Both the position numbers and the translations under genes were made by a program. The notes below the pieces were generated by a model. That model did not search any database, had not been told where the DNA came from, and saw nothing but the letters and a program-made list of their open reading frames with translations. A DNA stretch of 55,765 bases, taken from positions 1-55,765 of IMG/VR virus record IMGVR_UViG_3300044825_002268, one strand, 5' to 3'. Shown one piece after another: positions 10,233 through 16,556 of the stretch (its first letter is position 1; the number at the start of each line of letters is the position of its first letter). Origin of the DNA: a virus.

Positions 10233-10841
10233 TCATTCCTGAGCCTGCTTCTTTAGCTCTAGGTTCTGCAGGATGGTCGAAAAGAGGGTCTTGGTCTCCA
10301 CCTGAGCGTTGATGTGCAGGGGGTTATCTTTATCCCCAGTCAGCTCCACCCGGTCCCCGTACTTCCGGGGCTTCAGTTTGGCGGCCACCCATTTGCGGGC
10401 ATCGATCCGGTTCTTCTGCCACTGGATATAGGCGCTGTGCATCTCAATTTTGATCAGCTCCCCGGTCTTACTGTAGATCGGATTCGTCTCAGGAGTTTCG
10501 TCAGCAATGGCTTGGATTTCGTCAGCCAGCGTATCGGCCTGCTCTTCCCGTGCTCGCGTGTACATCTCGGAAAACTCAGGGTGACGCGCCAACCACAAAT
10601 ACACCGACGACTGGTTTGGCATATCCTCTCTCATACAGATCTGTCTTAATGCTTCTCCGTTAGATATGCGAGTACAGATCTCTGAAGCGAGTTTTAGGTT
10701 GTAGTCTGTTGGGCGACCGGTCTTTTGTTTTGGCGGGTCTTGAACCGGCGGTTGGCCGATGGTTGAACCGTCCGTTGACGGGCCGTTTACCGGATCGTTA
10801 GCCTTCGGTTTACCCTTCGGCTGCTTAGTTGTTTCAGGCAT
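10233..10841 (-). CDS. terS: Terminase small subunit
   Basis: 202 residues from the ATG at 10841 (an upstream in-frame TTG at 10874 would add 11 residues). After a Pro/Gly/Ser-rich disordered N terminus comes a helix-turn-helix region (KTGRPTDYNLKLASEICTRI, then QSSVYLWLARHPEF) and a long helical part (EEQADTLADEIQAIADETPE), the pattern of Bcep22/Sf6-type small terminases that recognise the packaging site. The C-terminal RKYGDRVELTGD segment is also common in this group. It is the first protein gene after the structured non-coding region, which may hold the promoter or packaging signal. The N-terminal linker is encoded by a GGTT/AACC-rich repeat. Confidence 0.88.
   Translation of the reverse strand: MPETTKQPKGKPKANDPVNGPSTDGSTIGQPPVQDPPKQKTGRPTDYNLKLASEICTRISNGEALRQICMREDMPNQSSVYLWLARHPEFSEMYTRAREEQADTLADEIQAIADETPETNPIYSKTGELIKIEMHSAYIQWQKNRIDARKWVAAKLKPRKYGDRVELTGDKDNPLHINAQVETKTLFSTILQNLELKKQAQE
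10738..10806. repeat. GGTT/AACC-rich repeat, copy inside terS
   Basis: This segment contains GGTTGAACCGTCCGTTGACGG and related half-sites. It resembles the segments at 11736-11786, 18368-18406 and 18531-18560. In the minus-strand frame it encodes the low-complexity VNGPSTDGSTIGQ linker of TerS. Similarity is by eye and the boundaries are approximate. Confidence 0.5.
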
Positions 10842-10954
10842 CACCCTTAATCCAATCGAATTGATATCGGGCAATGATACGGCCTCGCTCTCTTTCCCGC
10901 TACTGTTTCATCACCCAGACTGCCCCCTACCCCAAAAGGCATGAGACAGGCTAG

Positions 10955-11537
10955 GCATCACCCCCAGTCAGAGCTGGACCCCCATGCTACGGATTGGATA
11001 CCGTACACCCTCGACTTAGGGGCACTGCCAGTCGGCGGATTCTTACGGATTTGCACCGGGTCGCCTAAGCGCCTTACCGCTACCCTTTCCTTCCGAGCGC
11101 CGAGGTTACGGCCCTACTGTCGTGCGGAGTACGGCCCAAGAAAAGAAAAAGCCCCATTACGGCTGGGTTCCAAGCTCCGACGGAAGTGAGCGGCAGAAGA
11201 TCGCTCTCGACAACCGAAACCCATGCGTAATAGGGCTAGGTCTTCTGCTAGTTCACCCTTCCGAGGTGGCCTGATCTTTTTCTCAGACGAGCCAATTATG
11301 AGATCTCCTGATCAGTCTTGCAAGTAGGAAGGGAGAGAGATGGAGTATTAGTTTCTCAATTTTCCTCCAAACCCGCACCAGTGCTCGATCTTAGGGCTTC
11401 GGCAGTGGATTTGGGGCGGGAGCCAGTTGTGTACAACAACCGAACCCACGTTGCCGGAAATTCGTTTGTTCTGGCTCCCAAGACGGCTGGGTGCTACCCG
11501 GACCGGACGACTGTTGGCAGCACCCATGCGTCTTAGG
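10955..11537 (-). ncRNA. Candidate large structured RNA between the early operon and terS
   Basis: No convincing protein gene lies between the stop at 11533 and terS. Read on the minus strand the stretch folds repeatedly: 11529-11537 with 11477-11485 plus an inner 8-bp stem; 11471-11479 with 11418-11426 (GGGAGCCAG/CTGGCTCCC); 11407-11414 with 11367-11374; 11327-11333 with 11256-11262; 11226-11236 with 11151-11161 plus an inner 8-bp stem; 11064-11069 with 11015-11020; 11001-11005 with 10988-10992; and 10984-10987 with 10955-10958. Two stems close only with G-U pairs on the minus strand, which favours minus-strand RNA. An 8-bp pairing of 11241-11248 with the loop at 11193-11200 gives a pseudoknot. 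Size and context resemble phage ornate RNAs such as GOLLD or ROOL, but I cannot match a family consensus. Confidence 0.6.
11138..11236 (-). terminator. Stem with U-run inside the structured RNA, terminator-like
   Basis: On the minus strand an 11-bp stem (GCCCUAUUACG with CGUAAUGGGGC, one G-U pair) is followed at once by TTTTTCTTTTCTT (11138-11150). The loop is large and itself structured (UGGGUUUC/GGAACCCA, then GAGCG/CGCUC). It could end or attenuate early transcription before terS, or be a processing point within a longer RNA. Confidence 0.5.
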
Positions 11538-11727
11538 CCATTGCTTCCTTAGTCTCTTGCCGCAGCACCCACGCCCGAACCTGATCGAGCTCGGCCTGCA
11601 TCTGAACCGTAGCGCGGTGGATACCGGTCGTATCAACACCATTGGCGGCCATCTTCTGGAGCTGGGTCGCTAGGATCGTCAGGCGGGCCACATTAAACCC
11701 TAAGTTATTACCGTCATCTATCTTCAA
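11533..11727 (-). CDS. Small helical protein, unknown
   Basis: 64 residues, predicted helical (ARLTILATQLQKMAANGVD, then VQMQAELDQVRAWVLRQETK). It begins with TTG at 11727, supported by AGAGG five bases upstream; no better ATG is in frame. Its stop lies in the first stem of the structured RNA region, so it is the last protein gene of the early minus operon. I do not recognise a family. Confidence 0.6.
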   Translation of the reverse strand: MKIDDGNNLGFNVARLTILATQLQKMAANGVDTTGIHRATVQMQAELDQVRAWVLRQETKEAMA

Positions 11728-11735
11728 TTTGTCCT

Positions 11736-11786
11736 CTCAACGGGCGGTTAGCCAACCGTTAACGGCCGGTTAACCGTCGGTTAAAT
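11736..11786. repeat. GGTT/AACC-rich repeat, intergenic copy
   Basis: A dense run of inverted half-sites: GGTTAGCCAACC, CCGTTAACGG and GGTTAACCGTCGGTTAA in about 50 bases between two small early genes. Related sequence lies in terS and twice in the replication initiator gene. It could be a protein-binding cluster (iteron-like), a short palindromic repeat element, or part of an origin. Confidence 0.55.
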
Positions 11787-12011
11787 TGTCTTATTCTTAG
11801 CCTCTTCGATGGTGATGGTGTAAGCCTTACCCTGCACATCAATCACCGTAATTCGCTTAGTTGTGGATAGCATACTCCCGTCCTTATCTAAGTCAAACCG
11901 GACCTTTCCTACCGAGTCGATTAGCTGGTTTTGGTCATGGGCCTTCAAGTACTTAGAAATCAGGTGGGCAAGGTAGTCGCAGTAAGCGGGATGCACGGTC
12001 AGCTTATCCAT
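11781..12011 (-). CDS. Small conserved-looking phage protein, unknown
   Basis: 76 residues from the ATG at 12011 (MDKLTVHP). This start overlaps the stop of the preceding gene; a longer reading from 12041 would overlap more with no ribosome site. The sequence has an N-terminal helical part (YCDYLAHLISKYLKAH) and a beta-rich C-terminal half (RITVIDVQGKAYTITIEE). No membrane segment or recognisable motif. It lies in the early minus operon. Confidence 0.65.
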   Translation of the reverse strand: MDKLTVHPAYCDYLAHLISKYLKAHDQNQLIDSVGKVRFDLDKDGSMLSTTKRITVIDVQGKAYTITIEEAKNKTI

Positions 12012-12213
12012 GGTTTCTGTCTCGGTTCTCAAATAGTTCAAAGGCGGTAATAAAAAGCTCTGGCCAAGTCGCTTGGATCTTCTCCCGGTTCAGGGAATCA
12101 GCCCGAAACCAAGTCAAGGCTAGGGACTCAGCAAAGCCCCCAAGATGGCCGTTAGCCATGATGTTAGCGGCTTGGTGGAAGTCCACCGGCCGGCGCATTT
12201 TGATGACTGTCAT
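12004..12213 (-). CDS. Small protein with helical core, unknown
   Basis: 69 residues from the ATG at 12213 (MTVIKMRRPVDFH), which overlaps the preceding stop as ATGA. GGGAG lies about nine bases upstream. Aromatic and acidic residues (LALTWFRADSL, TWPELFITAFELFE) suggest a compact helical protein. The spacing shows tight translational coupling to its neighbours. No family recognised. Confidence 0.65.
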   Translation of the reverse strand: MTVIKMRRPVDFHQAANIMANGHLGGFAESLALTWFRADSLNREKIQATWPELFITAFELFENRDRNHG

Positions 12214-12365
12214 CTGTTTTTCTCCCATCCATAAAAGACCCCCTCGGGGGCGGTTTCGTTAAGCCTCTCAGCCTCTTCCTGCGCCTCAAACTTCTCCTCA
12301 AACCAAGCCACCTGCTTGGCTGAGGTAAAGCCCACAAACTTAACTACGATCCATCCTAGTGCCAT
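12210..12365 (-). CDS. 51-residue protein, unknown
   Basis: ATG at 12365 (MALGWIVVKFVGFTSAKQVA) running to TGA at 12210, with its stop overlapping the next ATG. The N terminus is hydrophobic, followed by a charged helix (WFEEKFEAQEEAERLNE). It fills the only space between two coupled genes, which supports it being real. A terminator-like GC hairpin with a U-rich tail lies inside its last codons. Confidence 0.55.
   Translation of the reverse strand: MALGWIVVKFVGFTSAKQVAWFEEKFEAQEEAERLNETAPEGVFYGWEKNR
12231..12250 (-). terminator. Terminator-like hairpin inside a gene end
   Basis: On the minus strand CCCCCGAGGGGG is followed by TCTTTTAT. The stem is short with a CGAG loop and lies within the coding sequence of the 51-residue gene. 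It may attenuate read-through into the last three early genes. The T-run is weak, so function is uncertain. Confidence 0.4.
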
Positions 12366-12367
12366 GA

Positions 12368-12649
12368 CTATCTCCCCGGGATCGGATAAAACTTGTTAAA
12401 CAGCAAAACACCAGTGACCCCCGACCGAAGAGCAGCTGACTCCAAGCTGGCCTTGACCACTAAGTCGCGGTCCAAAGCCTCGACGGTTTCTACAGCCACC
12501 GAGCCAACATCACCCTCCGTGTAGGTTGACCGATTCTTGCTCCGGAGCCGGCAAATAATTTTGTCACCGGCCTCTTCGAGGCACTGAGCGATGATCCATT
12601 CATCGCCAGCGAAATCTACTGATGCGCGACCTTCGATTGCTGTTGCCAT
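12368..12649 (-). CDS. Small protein, unknown
   Basis: 93 residues starting MATAIEGRASVDFAGDEWII, with a good upstream GGAGA. It appears beta/alpha mixed with regular hydrophobic spacing (VETVEALDRDLVVKASLES) and no membrane segment. It follows the 98-residue gene by 11 bases in the early minus operon. No family recognised. Confidence 0.65.
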   Translation of the reverse strand: MATAIEGRASVDFAGDEWIIAQCLEEAGDKIICRLRSKNRSTYTEGDVGSVAVETVEALDRDLVVKASLESAALRSGVTGVLLFNKFYPIPGR

Positions 12650-12660
12650 GATTTGTCTCC

Positions 12661-12957
12661 TTATCGTGCGGTAGTTTTGACAGAGAACACTGCGGTCGTC
12701 TTGGTGTACTCGGCAACGACCTCAGCAGGAATCTTGTACTTGGCCATGATTGCCTTGTAATCAACCGTAGAACGGTTGGACTCGATAACGATAGCCTTGA
12801 AGAGATTGCCCTCAAAGACCTTGGAGCCGCCGGGAGCAGTAGCTGCATCCTTAAGCTCGTCCTTGATTGCGTCAGCCTTGGCGGTCAGATCTGCGATGGT
12901 GGCCAGCAGAGTGCCGAGTTCGTCGATCTGGGTCAGTTGGATGTCTACGGTTTTCAT
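12661..12957 (-). CDS. Conserved phage hypothetical protein with helical N terminus
   Basis: 98 residues from ATG 12957 (MKTVDIQLTQIDELGTLLAT), supported by AAAGGAAAG upstream; a longer reading from 12984 lacks a ribosome site. Residues ~10-45 are a likely coiled coil (ADLTAKADAIKDELKDAA). Then comes a beta-rich part (FEGNLFKAIVIESNRSTVDY) of the kind seen in many phage hypotheticals. The gene is the first after the operator-like site at 13002-13021 and could start a separately regulated transcript. Confidence 0.7.
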   Translation of the reverse strand: MKTVDIQLTQIDELGTLLATIADLTAKADAIKDELKDAATAPGGSKVFEGNLFKAIVIESNRSTVDYKAIMAKYKIPAEVVAEYTKTTAVFSVKTTAR

Positions 12958-13001
12958 TTCGCTTTCCTTTCGCTGTCCGGTCACTGCGACCGTAAGGAGA
13001 G

Positions 13002-13021
13002 TGTAATTTCAAGTTAGATTC
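13002..13021 (+). promoter_or_regulatory. Operator-like site C upstream of the 98-residue gene
   Basis: TGTAATTTCAAGTTAGATTC matches the site at 19015-19034 at 16 of 20 positions and the minus-strand site at 18969-18988 at 15 of 20. It lies in an 80-base gap between two minus-strand genes, where a promoter would be expected. The Cro-like protein at 18746-18955 is the obvious candidate to bind it. That link is inference. Confidence 0.5.
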
Positions 13022-13065
13022 TCTTGCAAGCCCTTTTTCAACTTTTTTTGAATACCCCCTAAGTT

Positions 13066-13365
13066 TTAGTCGGGTATTACCTTGAGGTGTCCCTGCTCGA
13101 ACAGCCATCCGATGGTCTTGCGGTGGGCTTCCTCCCACAGCTCATGACGCTCCTCCCTGTTTAGGGAAGCTCCCTGATCAAGCTCCATGTGGCAGCGGTG
13201 GCAGAGGGCGGCTATCCGGTAATCGTGGGCCTTGATTGAGCGCCCTTTTCCGTCCCGTAGCTGGTTTGAATGGGCCGCCACCACCGTTCCATCCTCCCGG
13301 CCGCAGGATTGGCAGGGAGAGGCTCTGACGACCTCCAGAAGGGTTTTATTCCGGTAATGGGTCAC
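13066..13365 (-). CDS. HNH-type nuclease, YbcO/DUF1364-like
   Basis: 99 residues. Cysteines C18 and C21 (CQSC), H32 (AAHSN), then C55/C58 (CHRCH) with H59 and D63 form a zinc-bound His-Me finger pattern like YbcO (DUF1364) and related phage recombination nucleases. The RSIKAHDYRIAALCHRCH segment is the most diagnostic. It likely nicks or resolves DNA during phage recombination, along with RusA encoded upstream. Its start overlaps the stop of the preceding membrane protein gene. Confidence 0.75.
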   Translation of the reverse strand: MTHYRNKTLLEVVRASPCQSCGREDGTVVAAHSNQLRDGKGRSIKAHDYRIAALCHRCHMELDQGASLNREERHELWEEAHRKTIGWLFEQGHLKVIPD

Positions 13366-13565
13366 TTGTTTTTGTTAAACCACTTTTTGTTTTGCTCCCC
13401 AACCCACATCCCGGCGCACCGCAGCTCCAGCTCTTCTGATGGGGGGTCAGCCTTTAAAGCGTAGTTCATTCCCAATTTAAAACCCTCCGCATGGGCCTTA
13501 TCGATTTGATGGTCAGCCAGCAACCATGCCACCGCAATCATGAAACCATAAAGAACGATTTTCAT
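13362..13565 (-). CDS. Small membrane-anchored or secreted protein
   Basis: 67 residues from ATG 13565, overlapping the Rap1a-like stop as ATGA. Residues 2-17 (KIVLYGFMIAVAWLLA) are a hydrophobic helix: a signal anchor or signal peptide. The rest is hydrophilic, with a single Cys. It sits directly after the Rap1a-like gene and may act with it in the envelope. No family recognised. Confidence 0.6.
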   Translation of the reverse strand: MKIVLYGFMIAVAWLLADHQIDKAHAEGFKLGMNYALKADPPSEELELRCAGMWVGEQNKKWFNKNK

Positions 13566-13903
13566 AGTCTTGTCGTGCCTCCACTGTTTCGATTTGCACA
13601 CGGCCAAATATTCCGAAAGGCATCTCGGAGTAAAACATCGGCGGTTCGGTGACGAATGGCTGGATTGTTTTGTAAGTACATTTTTGCAATGTCAGTTACT
13701 TGACCTATGGTTACGTTGACATTTGCAGGCAGGCAGTGGTTGATATGCTGATGGGCATCAAATACCCCAACCACATAACCCATCACATACATTCGCTCCC
13801 CACCGCTTTGATCTTGCATCTTGGTATACAAGGTATTACCTGTCTCAAACTCAGCCCGGGCCATGGCCGGGATCATCAGCATGGCGATAAGTAGTTTTTT
13901 CAC
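13562..13903 (-). CDS. Rap1a/Tai-like periplasmic immunity-type protein
   Basis: 113 residues from GTG 13903 with GAGG five bases upstream. Residues 1-17 are a signal peptide with cleavage likely after AMARA. The mature part follows the Rap1a/Tai pattern: GNTLYTKM, YVMGYVVGVFDA, a Cys (HCLP), VTIGQVTDIAKMYLQNNP, RHRTADVLLRDAF and a final PC. The Rap1a family neutralises type VI secretion peptidoglycan amidases in the periplasm, and the two Cys probably form a disulfide. In a phage it could protect the infected cell from neighbours or damp a cell-wall amidase. The role here is inference. It is flanked by two small membrane protein genes with coupled starts. Confidence 0.75.
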   Translation of the reverse strand: MKKLLIAMLMIPAMARAEFETGNTLYTKMQDQSGGERMYVMGYVVGVFDAHQHINHCLPANVNVTIGQVTDIAKMYLQNNPAIRHRTADVLLRDAFRNIWPCANRNSGGTTRL

Positions 13904-14106
13904 ATTTTCCTCTGGCAGTTAAATGCTTGAGTTCCCACCCTGAACGACCCCGAATACCTACAGTCTTCTATGATGTCGCTTTGCTTATAAAGCAATCCAA
14001 GTATTAAACCGAGTATTAGCGCAATCGCAGCTCCAAGAGATTCAGCCCAGACTGTCTTGCACCATGCCTTAAACTTTTTCCATTCAATTAAAGGATGTCC
14101 GTTCAT
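13900..14106 (-). CDS. Small inner-membrane protein, unknown
   Basis: 68 residues with one transmembrane helix at ~24-40 (LGAAIALILGLILGLLY), preceded by a basic/aromatic segment (EWKKFKAWCKTVWAE) and followed by a Cys-containing tail. The ATG overlaps the upstream stop as ATGA. It lies next to the Rap1a-like gene and may share an envelope function. Confidence 0.65.
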   Translation of the reverse strand: MNGHPLIEWKKFKAWCKTVWAESLGAAIALILGLILGLLYKQSDIIEDCRYSGSFRVGTQAFNCQRKM

Positions 14107-14903
14107 TGCGTTGCCCCCGTAACGTAGTCGTGAACTATCAGACCTCTTTCAATGTTTCCTACCCATGTCGGTTTCACCCACGACACTTTTCCGGTTCTTA
14201 ATTTTCTAAAATGCCCGCGGCGCTGATGCCGTGCCGGACTTGCATGGGTTCCGCCTTGATGCTCTTTTCTCGGCGCACTCGGTTTTAATTCAATCGTGAC
14301 CCACTCATAAATCGGTGGTTTGTTTTTAGCTCTACGCTTTTTGTTGATAAACGATGATTTTTCCTCGCCGCGATAAGCGGTCAACATGGTGTTATTAACC
14401 TCTGCTTTCCGGTTTAGTAACGCTAATGTCTTGACGGGTTTAGTCATCATAATTTGCTCTAACCCCTCGCACATTTTTTTAAAGTCTCCCCTTTCAAACG
14501 TTTTTTGAAGATCCGATCTAACGTGCAAAAAGGTATTGGTGAAACGGTTTTTTCTGTTACAGATTATGGCGGCTGGAGTGGGGTCTGGATATTCTGAGTA
14601 GTAAGCACAGATTGCTGGGCCTTCGTAACTAACTTTATAGACTTCATCGTCAAATGTTATTTGCTTACTGTAAGTGATGATGAATTGAGGTTTTTCGCCG
14701 TCATGATTAAAAATAATTGCTACGTCATCCGCAGGCATTGGAATTTCGTCTAAAGCAAAATTAGCTACATCCCAACCGATGGAACGCGAATACTCGTTAA
14801 ATTCGTCCTCATAGTCTTTTGGTAAATCAGTCAAATCAAACCAAGTGTATTCACCAGCATCAAATCCAACTTTTGATGCGTAGTGCGCAACGTTTTTGTT
14901 CAT
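14103..14903 (-). CDS. Conserved phage hypothetical protein with basic C terminus
   Basis: 266 residues, one of the larger unknowns in the early operon. The N-terminal two thirds are mixed and acidic (LTDLPKDYEDEFNEYS). The C-terminal ~70 residues are strongly basic (APRKEHQGGTHASPARHQRR, then GHFRKLRTGKVSWVKPTWVG), of the type seen at the end of a family of phage hypotheticals and suggestive of nucleic-acid binding. No catalytic motif recognised. The start has GGAGAATG immediately before the ATG. Confidence 0.7.
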   Translation of the reverse strand: MNKNVAHYASKVGFDAGEYTWFDLTDLPKDYEDEFNEYSRSIGWDVANFALDEIPMPADDVAIIFNHDGEKPQFIITYSKQITFDDEVYKVSYEGPAICAYYSEYPDPTPAAIICNRKNRFTNTFLHVRSDLQKTFERGDFKKMCEGLEQIMMTKPVKTLALLNRKAEVNNTMLTAYRGEEKSSFINKKRRAKNKPPIYEWVTIELKPSAPRKEHQGGTHASPARHQRRGHFRKLRTGKVSWVKPTWVGNIERGLIVHDYVTGATQ

Positions 14904-14913
14904 TTCATTCTCC

Positions 14914-15144
14914 TCACAATAAAGTTATTTGATGCCATTTCACTTCTAGCTTTTTCGGTTTCGGTGTACGAATCCGTCTTATCTTTTCGACCATCACATG
15001 GAATCGTTTTGGGTGCGGCCACTCGTTATCGCCCTCGACCACCACTAGAAACCGCTCCCCCTTATCGAATACCGCCTCGACCACTCCTTTTTCATTGGTC
15101 TCGCAGATCAATACCCAGTCCCCTTCCACGATCTCCGGTGCCAT
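14914..15144 (-). CDS. Small beta-rich protein, unknown
   Basis: 76 residues. The alternating hydrophobic pattern (VEGDWVLICETNEKGVVEAV) suggests a small beta-barrel or SH3-like fold, with a basic C terminus (RRIRTPKPKKLEVKW). The upstream stop and this ATG are adjacent (TAAATGG), indicating coupling. No family recognised. Confidence 0.65.
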   Translation of the reverse strand: MAPEIVEGDWVLICETNEKGVVEAVFDKGERFLVVVEGDNEWPHPKRFHVMVEKIRRIRTPKPKKLEVKWHQITLL

Positions 15145-15474
15145 TTAAATCGTTACCCTGCCCTCGGCTCTAAGGTTGGCCTGCTCGGTTCTCCAGATCT
15201 CGACCCGTGTCTGTGCAGCGACTAACTCCCAGCGCAACCGCTCTTCCATCTCAACTGCCGCCTGCAAACCTTTAATTAGCTTCCGGTAGTCCTCATGGGC
15301 ATACGCCTCTCGCTCTTGTGCCCCGATGGATTCCTCAAGGCTTCGTTTCATCAGCAATGCTTTTTGAGATTTCCGAAACTCTTCCAAATACACTCGCTCC
15401 GCTTTTGCCTTTGCGTATAGCTTTGCGTTATCAAAAATGTAATCAACTGCATCGTGCGGGTCTCTTTCATTCAT
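15145..15474 (-). CDS. Coiled-coil phage hypothetical protein
   Basis: 109 residues, almost entirely charged helix (residues ~15-100, AKAKAERVYLEEFRKSQKAL onward), consistent with a coiled coil. The N-terminal NERDPHDAVDYIFDNA segment resembles small proteins found near RusA in other phages. It overlaps the upstream gene by 8 bases. Confidence 0.65.
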   Translation of the reverse strand: MNERDPHDAVDYIFDNAKLYAKAKAERVYLEEFRKSQKALLMKRSLEESIGAQEREAYAHEDYRKLIKGLQAAVEMEERLRWELVAAQTRVEIWRTEQANLRAEGRVTI

Positions 15475-15646
15475 TTTTTAGCTCCTCTTCTCTTCGCTCT
15501 AACATCGCTTTCGCTATCTCAAACGCATCTTTTGCTAATGAGGATGGTGGTTCCATTACATCTGCCCGACCCACCAATCCAGCCAAGGCAAACCCTGCGT
15601 ACAGATCCAGCAATCCCGGCTCCTCTACTTTCTTTTGTCTAGCCAT
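15467..15646 (-). CDS. Small protein, unknown
   Basis: 59 residues from ATG 15646 (MARQKKVEEPGLLDLYAGFA), chosen because GGAGGGG lies four bases upstream; a longer reading begins at 15691 without a ribosome site. Mostly helical and acidic at the end (AKAMLERREEELKNE). Overlaps both neighbours. Confidence 0.65.
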   Translation of the reverse strand: MARQKKVEEPGLLDLYAGFALAGLVGRADVMEPPSSLAKDAFEIAKAMLERREEELKNE

Positions 15647-15744
15647 AACACCCCTCCGATAATTGCCACCATTGAAACTACGAATATCCAAACATCAGTT
15701 GCGTGTGATGCCTTGACCATCGACATCCAGATCTCTGCGTTCAT
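15625..15744 (-). CDS. 39-residue single-pass membrane protein
   Basis: ATG at 15744 overlaps the preceding stop as ATGA. Residues ~18-35 (TDVWIFVVSMVAIIGGVL) form one transmembrane helix ended by the basic LDKRK. A longer in-frame reading from 15873 overlaps the upstream gene fully and is not credible. Its role in the membrane during infection is unknown. Confidence 0.55.
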   Translation of the reverse strand: MNAEIWMSMVKASHATDVWIFVVSMVAIIGGVLWLDKRK

Positions 15745-15944
15745 GTTCCGTACTCCTTCACAGTGACTATTACTTTCACAACTTCCCCTTTCAGGGCCCA
15801 AAACTGATTCTCTTTTAACCACGCCTGCGCCTGCCGCCGGGTTCTGAATAACATCGTCCTGTCGGCTTCCCAATACTCTCTTGGCGGGTAATTCACAAAG
15901 TACTCTCGCTTCGTTTTAATTGCCCACGCTTCTCTTCTGGCCAT
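15741..15944 (-). CDS. Small basic protein, unknown
   Basis: 67 residues rich in Arg, Lys and aromatics (REYFVNYPPREYWEADRTML, RTRRQAQAWLKENQFWALKG), ending in a beta-like VVKVIVTVKEYG. The start overlaps the end of rusA by 29 bases. The composition suggests nucleic-acid contact, but there is no recognised family. Confidence 0.65.
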   Translation of the reverse strand: MARREAWAIKTKREYFVNYPPREYWEADRTMLFRTRRQAQAWLKENQFWALKGEVVKVIVTVKEYGT

Positions 15945-16287
15945 CTAATTCCTCTACTTTTATTTTCAACATCCCGCCGATGCTCTCGGCCCAATAAATT
16001 CTCAGATCTACAATCAATGAGTCATCGATATAAATACCTGCGTGACCCAGCGAATCAAGAACTGCCTTTAATAAATTGTCCAAGTCCCTTCTGCGGTTAT
16101 CCGGCCGATAGGCTTCAATCACCACCTTTACCGGCCCAACCGTAGACTTGCCGCGGCTTTGCAAAAAGACTTGCTCACCAACAGCTTTCCGATACTTCCT
16201 GCCGGCTTCGCTGATCACCACCATCCCGCGGTAAGACCTCCAGTAATGATTTACTGATGGTGGCCATGGCAGCGTTAGTTCAACCAC
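15916..16287 (-). CDS. rusA: RusA-like Holliday junction resolvase
   Basis: 123 residues, normal for RusA. The start has LPWPPSVNHYW, the family's Pro-Pro-Ser-x-Asn motif. The catalytic acids lie in NRRRDLDNLLKAVLD (D68, D70) and GIYIDDSLI (D88/D89). RusA cuts four-way junctions to give linear, packageable DNA. It sits in the early operon near the helicase and the YbcO-like nuclease. Confidence 0.93.
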   Translation of the reverse strand: MVELTLPWPPSVNHYWRSYRGMVVISEAGRKYRKAVGEQVFLQSRGKSTVGPVKVVIEAYRPDNRRRDLDNLLKAVLDSLGHAGIYIDDSLIVDLRIYWAESIGGMLKIKVEELDGQKRSVGN

Positions 16288-16556
16288 TGGCGCTCCTCTT
16301 TTGCAAAGTCCCTTGCCTGAGCTTCGATCATTTGTTTAAGGCTTTTCAGCATCCTCTTGAAACGCTCCTCGTCACCATCGGCAACCATGGCCATCGCTTT
16401 CGCACAAAGCAGGGTTCCAGTCTCATTCATCACCGCCAAAGCAAACGCCATGTCATGCTCATGAGCCAACTCCCTTAATTCTTCCAAGGCGACATTTGCA
16501 ACCCGTCCGGCCTCTTCGCATATTTCTTGAACTTTTTCTTTATTGATCATTTCCAT
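16275..16556 (-). CDS. Helical protein, unknown
   Basis: 93 residues from ATG 16556 (MEMINKEKVQEICEEAGRVA), supported by GAGG six bases upstream inside the preceding gene; a reading from 16583 is possible. The protein is helical throughout (NVALEELRELAHEHDMAFAL, then RFKRMLKSLKQMIEAQARD) with no membrane segment. No family recognised. Confidence 0.65.
   Translation of the reverse strand: MEMINKEKVQEICEEAGRVANVALEELRELAHEHDMAFALAVMNETGTLLCAKAMAMVADGDEERFKRMLKSLKQMIEAQARDFAKEERQWLN

Noticed and set aside
10850-10944. Short minus-strand reading frame of 31 codons (MPFGVGGSLG) before terS
   Set aside because: No ribosome site, no coding look, and it overlaps the terS upstream region; not supported.
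11041-11090. CCGGTGCAAATCCG on the minus strand, like the core of a cobalamin riboswitch
   Set aside because: The following conserved parts (the GCCACTG-type B12 box and flanking stems in order) are missing, and the next gene is terminase. It is better explained as a T-loop-like element of the structured region.
11041-11100. AGCGGTAAGGCGC on the minus strand resembling a tRNA D arm
   Set aside because: No acceptor stem, anticodon stem or correct T arm can be built around it. No tRNA gene is called.
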